Positions 62,363-64,000 of a stretch of DNA of 64,000 bases are shown in pieces. The stretch is taken from contig NZ_NBZV01000009.1 of the NCBI RefSeq assembly GCF_002379095.1, positions 1 to 64,000 of the forward strand. Direction: 5' to 3'. This stretch comes from Polaromonas sp. AER18D-145 (GTDB lineage: Bacteria > Pseudomonadota > Gammaproteobacteria > Burkholderiales > Burkholderiaceae_C). Both the position numbers and the translations under genes were made by a program. Below the pieces are notes generated by a model. The model was not told the origin of the DNA. It did no database searches and saw only the letters and a program-made list of their open reading frames with translations. The number at the start of each line of letters is the position of its first letter. Position 1 is the first letter of the stretch.

Positions 62363-64000
62363 GCCGCAATCCCTTCCAGCCGGCGCTCGATGCGATTTTG
62401 CAGCCAGCCGATCACCGCGGTGCGCAGCTTCAGCTTGAAGCCGTCCCAGGCGGTCGGGTTGTTGATGATTTCGGCGCGGTAAAAAGACGGGCACAACACC
62501 GCGGCGTGCGCCACTTCGCCGCACAGGCCGCAGCCGACGCAGCTGTCGATCACGGTGGCAATCGGGTCGCGCCGCAGCGGGTCGGGGTTGGGCTTGATGG
62601 TCAGCGAGGGGCAGCCCGAGAGCCGGATGCACGAGTGGTCGCCGGTGCAGGTGTCGGGGTCGATGCCGAAACGTTCGCGCACCACACGCTCGCCGCCGGC
62701 GATCATCTTGCGGATCTGCGGCTTGACGCGGCGCTGGCGGTTCAGCATGCATTCGCTTTGCGCAATGATGACCTTGGGGCCTTTTTCTTTCGTGGTCAGC
62801 GCTTCGCGCAGGGTGTCGCGCATCTGCGCCAGGCTGTAGGTGTTGGTCACCGTTTTGGCCCATTTCACGCCGACGCCGCGCACGGCTTTCTCGATCGGGT
62901 TGTTGGTGCTGCGCAGCGGGTTGACGGCCTTGGACGACAGCACGTCCTGCCCGCCGGTGGCGGCCGAATAACCGTTGTCCACCACCAGCAACACATTGTC
63001 GGTCTGGTTGAACACGGCGTTGCCGACGCCGCTGGTCAGCCCGTTGTGCCAGAAGCCGCCGTCGCCCATCATGGCGATCGTGCGCTTGGAGGTTTCGCTG
63101 GTGTTGAAGGCCGAGGCCCCGGCCCAGCCCAGGCCGTAACCCATGGTGGTGGCGCCGATGTTGAAAGGCGGCAGGATGGAAAACAGGTGGCAGCCGATGT
63201 CGCAGCTCACATGGTGCTGGCCGAGCTCGCGCTCGAGCAGCTTCATCGCGGTGAAGATCGGACGCTCGGGGCAGCCGGTGCAAAACGAGGGCGGCCGGGC
63301 CTGCACTTCGGCGGCGGCCGCCTGGATCGCAAAGGCCTTGGGGTTGCCGCTAAGGACCGCCAGGCCGGTGGCCGCGGGCCGCGCCGCCAGCGGCAGCTCG
63401 CGGCCTTCCAGCAGCTCGGGCGCGTAGAGGGTGATGAAGCGGGCCAGGCCCTTGAGCACCACGCCGCCGGTGTATTCGCCGGCCATGGGCAACACGTCCT
63501 TGCCGTGTACGCGGGTCTGCAGGTCGGCCCGGCGCAGGATGGTGTTGACGTTTTGCTCGATGAAGTCGGGCTGGCCTTCCTCGACCAGCAAAATGCCGCG
63601 CTTGCCGGCGCAGAAGCGCTTGAACTCGTCGTCGATCAGCGGGTAGGTCAGGTTCAGCACATACAGCGGCACCTGCGACTGCCCGAACGCATCGGCCAGG
63701 CCCAGCAGCTCGAGCGAGCGCAGCACGCTGTTGTACAGCCCGCCTTGCATGACGATGCCGAAGTCTTTCGCATCTTCGGCAAAAAACTCGTTGAGCTGGT
63801 GCTGCTGGATGAACTTCACCGCAGCCGGCCAGCGTTCGGTGATTTTTTCCTGTTCCTGCGCATAGCTGGCCGGCGGCAGCACGATGCGGCTGGCGTCGCG
63901 CTGCGGGTTTTCCATCGCGTCCTTCAGCGTGAAGGCCGAGCGCTTGTTGTCCTTGGTCGGGAAACGCCCGTGCACATGGCAGGCACGTATACGCAGCTCC
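62359..64000 (-). CDS. iorA: Indolepyruvate ferredoxin oxidoreductase alpha subunit (partial, N-terminus beyond the window)
   Basis: At least 546 codons are visible and the frame runs open to the right edge, starting with ELRIRACHVHGRF in mid-protein. Visible parts are a transketolase-like domain, the ThDP-binding domain (MGYGLGWAGA, then MMGDGGFWHNGLTSG with the GDG...N motif) and a C-terminal ferredoxin region. That region has CTGDHSCIRLSGCPS and CVGCGLCGE, enough cysteines for two [4Fe-4S] clusters. The enzyme acts in aromatic amino-acid breakdown, using aryl-pyruvates. It is followed, with a 4-base overlap, by its beta-subunit gene. Confidence 0.93.
   Translation of the reverse strand, partial: ELRIRACHVHGRFPTKDNKRSAFTLKDAMENPQRDASRIVLPPASYAQEQEKITERWPAAVKFIQQHQLNEFFAEDAKDFGIVMQGGLYNSVLRSLELLGLADAFGQSQVPLYVLNLTYPLIDDEFKRFCAGKRGILLVEEGQPDFIEQNVNTILRRADLQTRVHGKDVLPMAGEYTGGVVLKGLARFITLYAPELLEGRELPLAARPAATGLAVLSGNPKAFAIQAAAAEVQARPPSFCTGCPERPIFTAMKLLERELGQHHVSCDIGCHLFSILPPFNIGATTMGYGLGWAGASAFNTSETSKRTIAMMGDGGFWHNGLTSGVGNAVFNQTDNVLLVVDNGYSAATGGQDVLSSKAVNPLRSTNNPIEKAVRGVGVKWAKTVTNTYSLAQMRDTLREALTTKEKGPKVIIAQSECMLNRQRRVKPQIRKMIAGGERVVRERFGIDPDTCTGDHSCIRLSGCPSLTIKPNPDPLRRDPIATVIDSCVGCGLCGEVAHAAVLCPSFYRAEIINNPTAWDGFKLKLRTAVIGWLQNRIERRLEGIAA

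Overview
The window comes from a G+C-rich betaproteobacterium, most likely Comamonadaceae close to Polaromonas or Rhodoferax. The reasons are orphan Bug-type periplasmic receptors, the lptD-surA-rsmA order, a paired indolepyruvate oxidoreductase whose beta subunit carries a long extra C-terminal region, and several intergenic repeat families typical of that group. This placement rests on recognition, not on a database search. The sequence is densely coding on both strands, and most apparent long antisense frames are shadows of high-G+C genes. No rRNA, tRNA, CRISPR array or insertion sequence was found.

Left part (1-24 kb). This holds envelope biogenesis and core metabolism: lptD, surA and rsmA, then a secreted barnase-like RNase with its barstar inhibitor, and a maeB malic enzyme. 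A decayed fragment of a large surface protein follows. Next is a four-gene oxidoreductase/sulfur operon (sulfurtransferase, OsmC-like, acyl-CoA-dehydrogenase-like flavoprotein, rubredoxin-reductase fusion). It has a consensus sigma-54 promoter and lies downstream of its own NifA-type activator gene; likely enhancer half-sites overlap the 3' end of that gene. A ParD-like/zeta toxin-antitoxin pair, pepP, murU, transketolase, gap, a pirin and a collagen-like lipoprotein follow.

Middle part (24-39.5 kb). This holds a two-gene ABC exporter and a set of small GFA, DUF1579 and VOC proteins divergent from a TetR regulator with two operator-like palindromes. After these come an amino-acid racemase homologue, small envelope proteins, a phage-lysin-like muramidase, a B3/B4-domain protein and an Ala/Lys-rich exported protein. 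A group of conflict-type genes follows: a Fic protein and a nucleotidyltransferase-fold protein, each with perfect or near-perfect palindromes over its start, on either side of a DTW-domain gene.

Defence region (39.7-46.6 kb). Two overlapping genes, clearly richer in A+T than their surroundings, encode a PLD nuclease and a Ser/Thr-kinase-UPF1-like helicase fusion. This is the architecture of the Mokosh type I anti-phage system. A NERD-nuclease/UvrD-like helicase gene lies just upstream on the same strand.

Right part (46.6-64 kb). This is a catabolic and transport region: a flavin reductase, two Bug receptors, an IlvD/Edd dehydratase, a 3-hydroxyacyl-CoA dehydrogenase-like protein, an SDR, a class II aldolase, a transglutaminase-like protein, an MFS carrier, a lone response regulator, a complete TRAP transporter (DctP, DctQ, DctM) and an indolepyruvate oxidoreductase pair. 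The alpha subunit of that pair runs off the right edge. The beta subunit carries an intergenic-type palindromic repeat translated in frame near its N-terminus.
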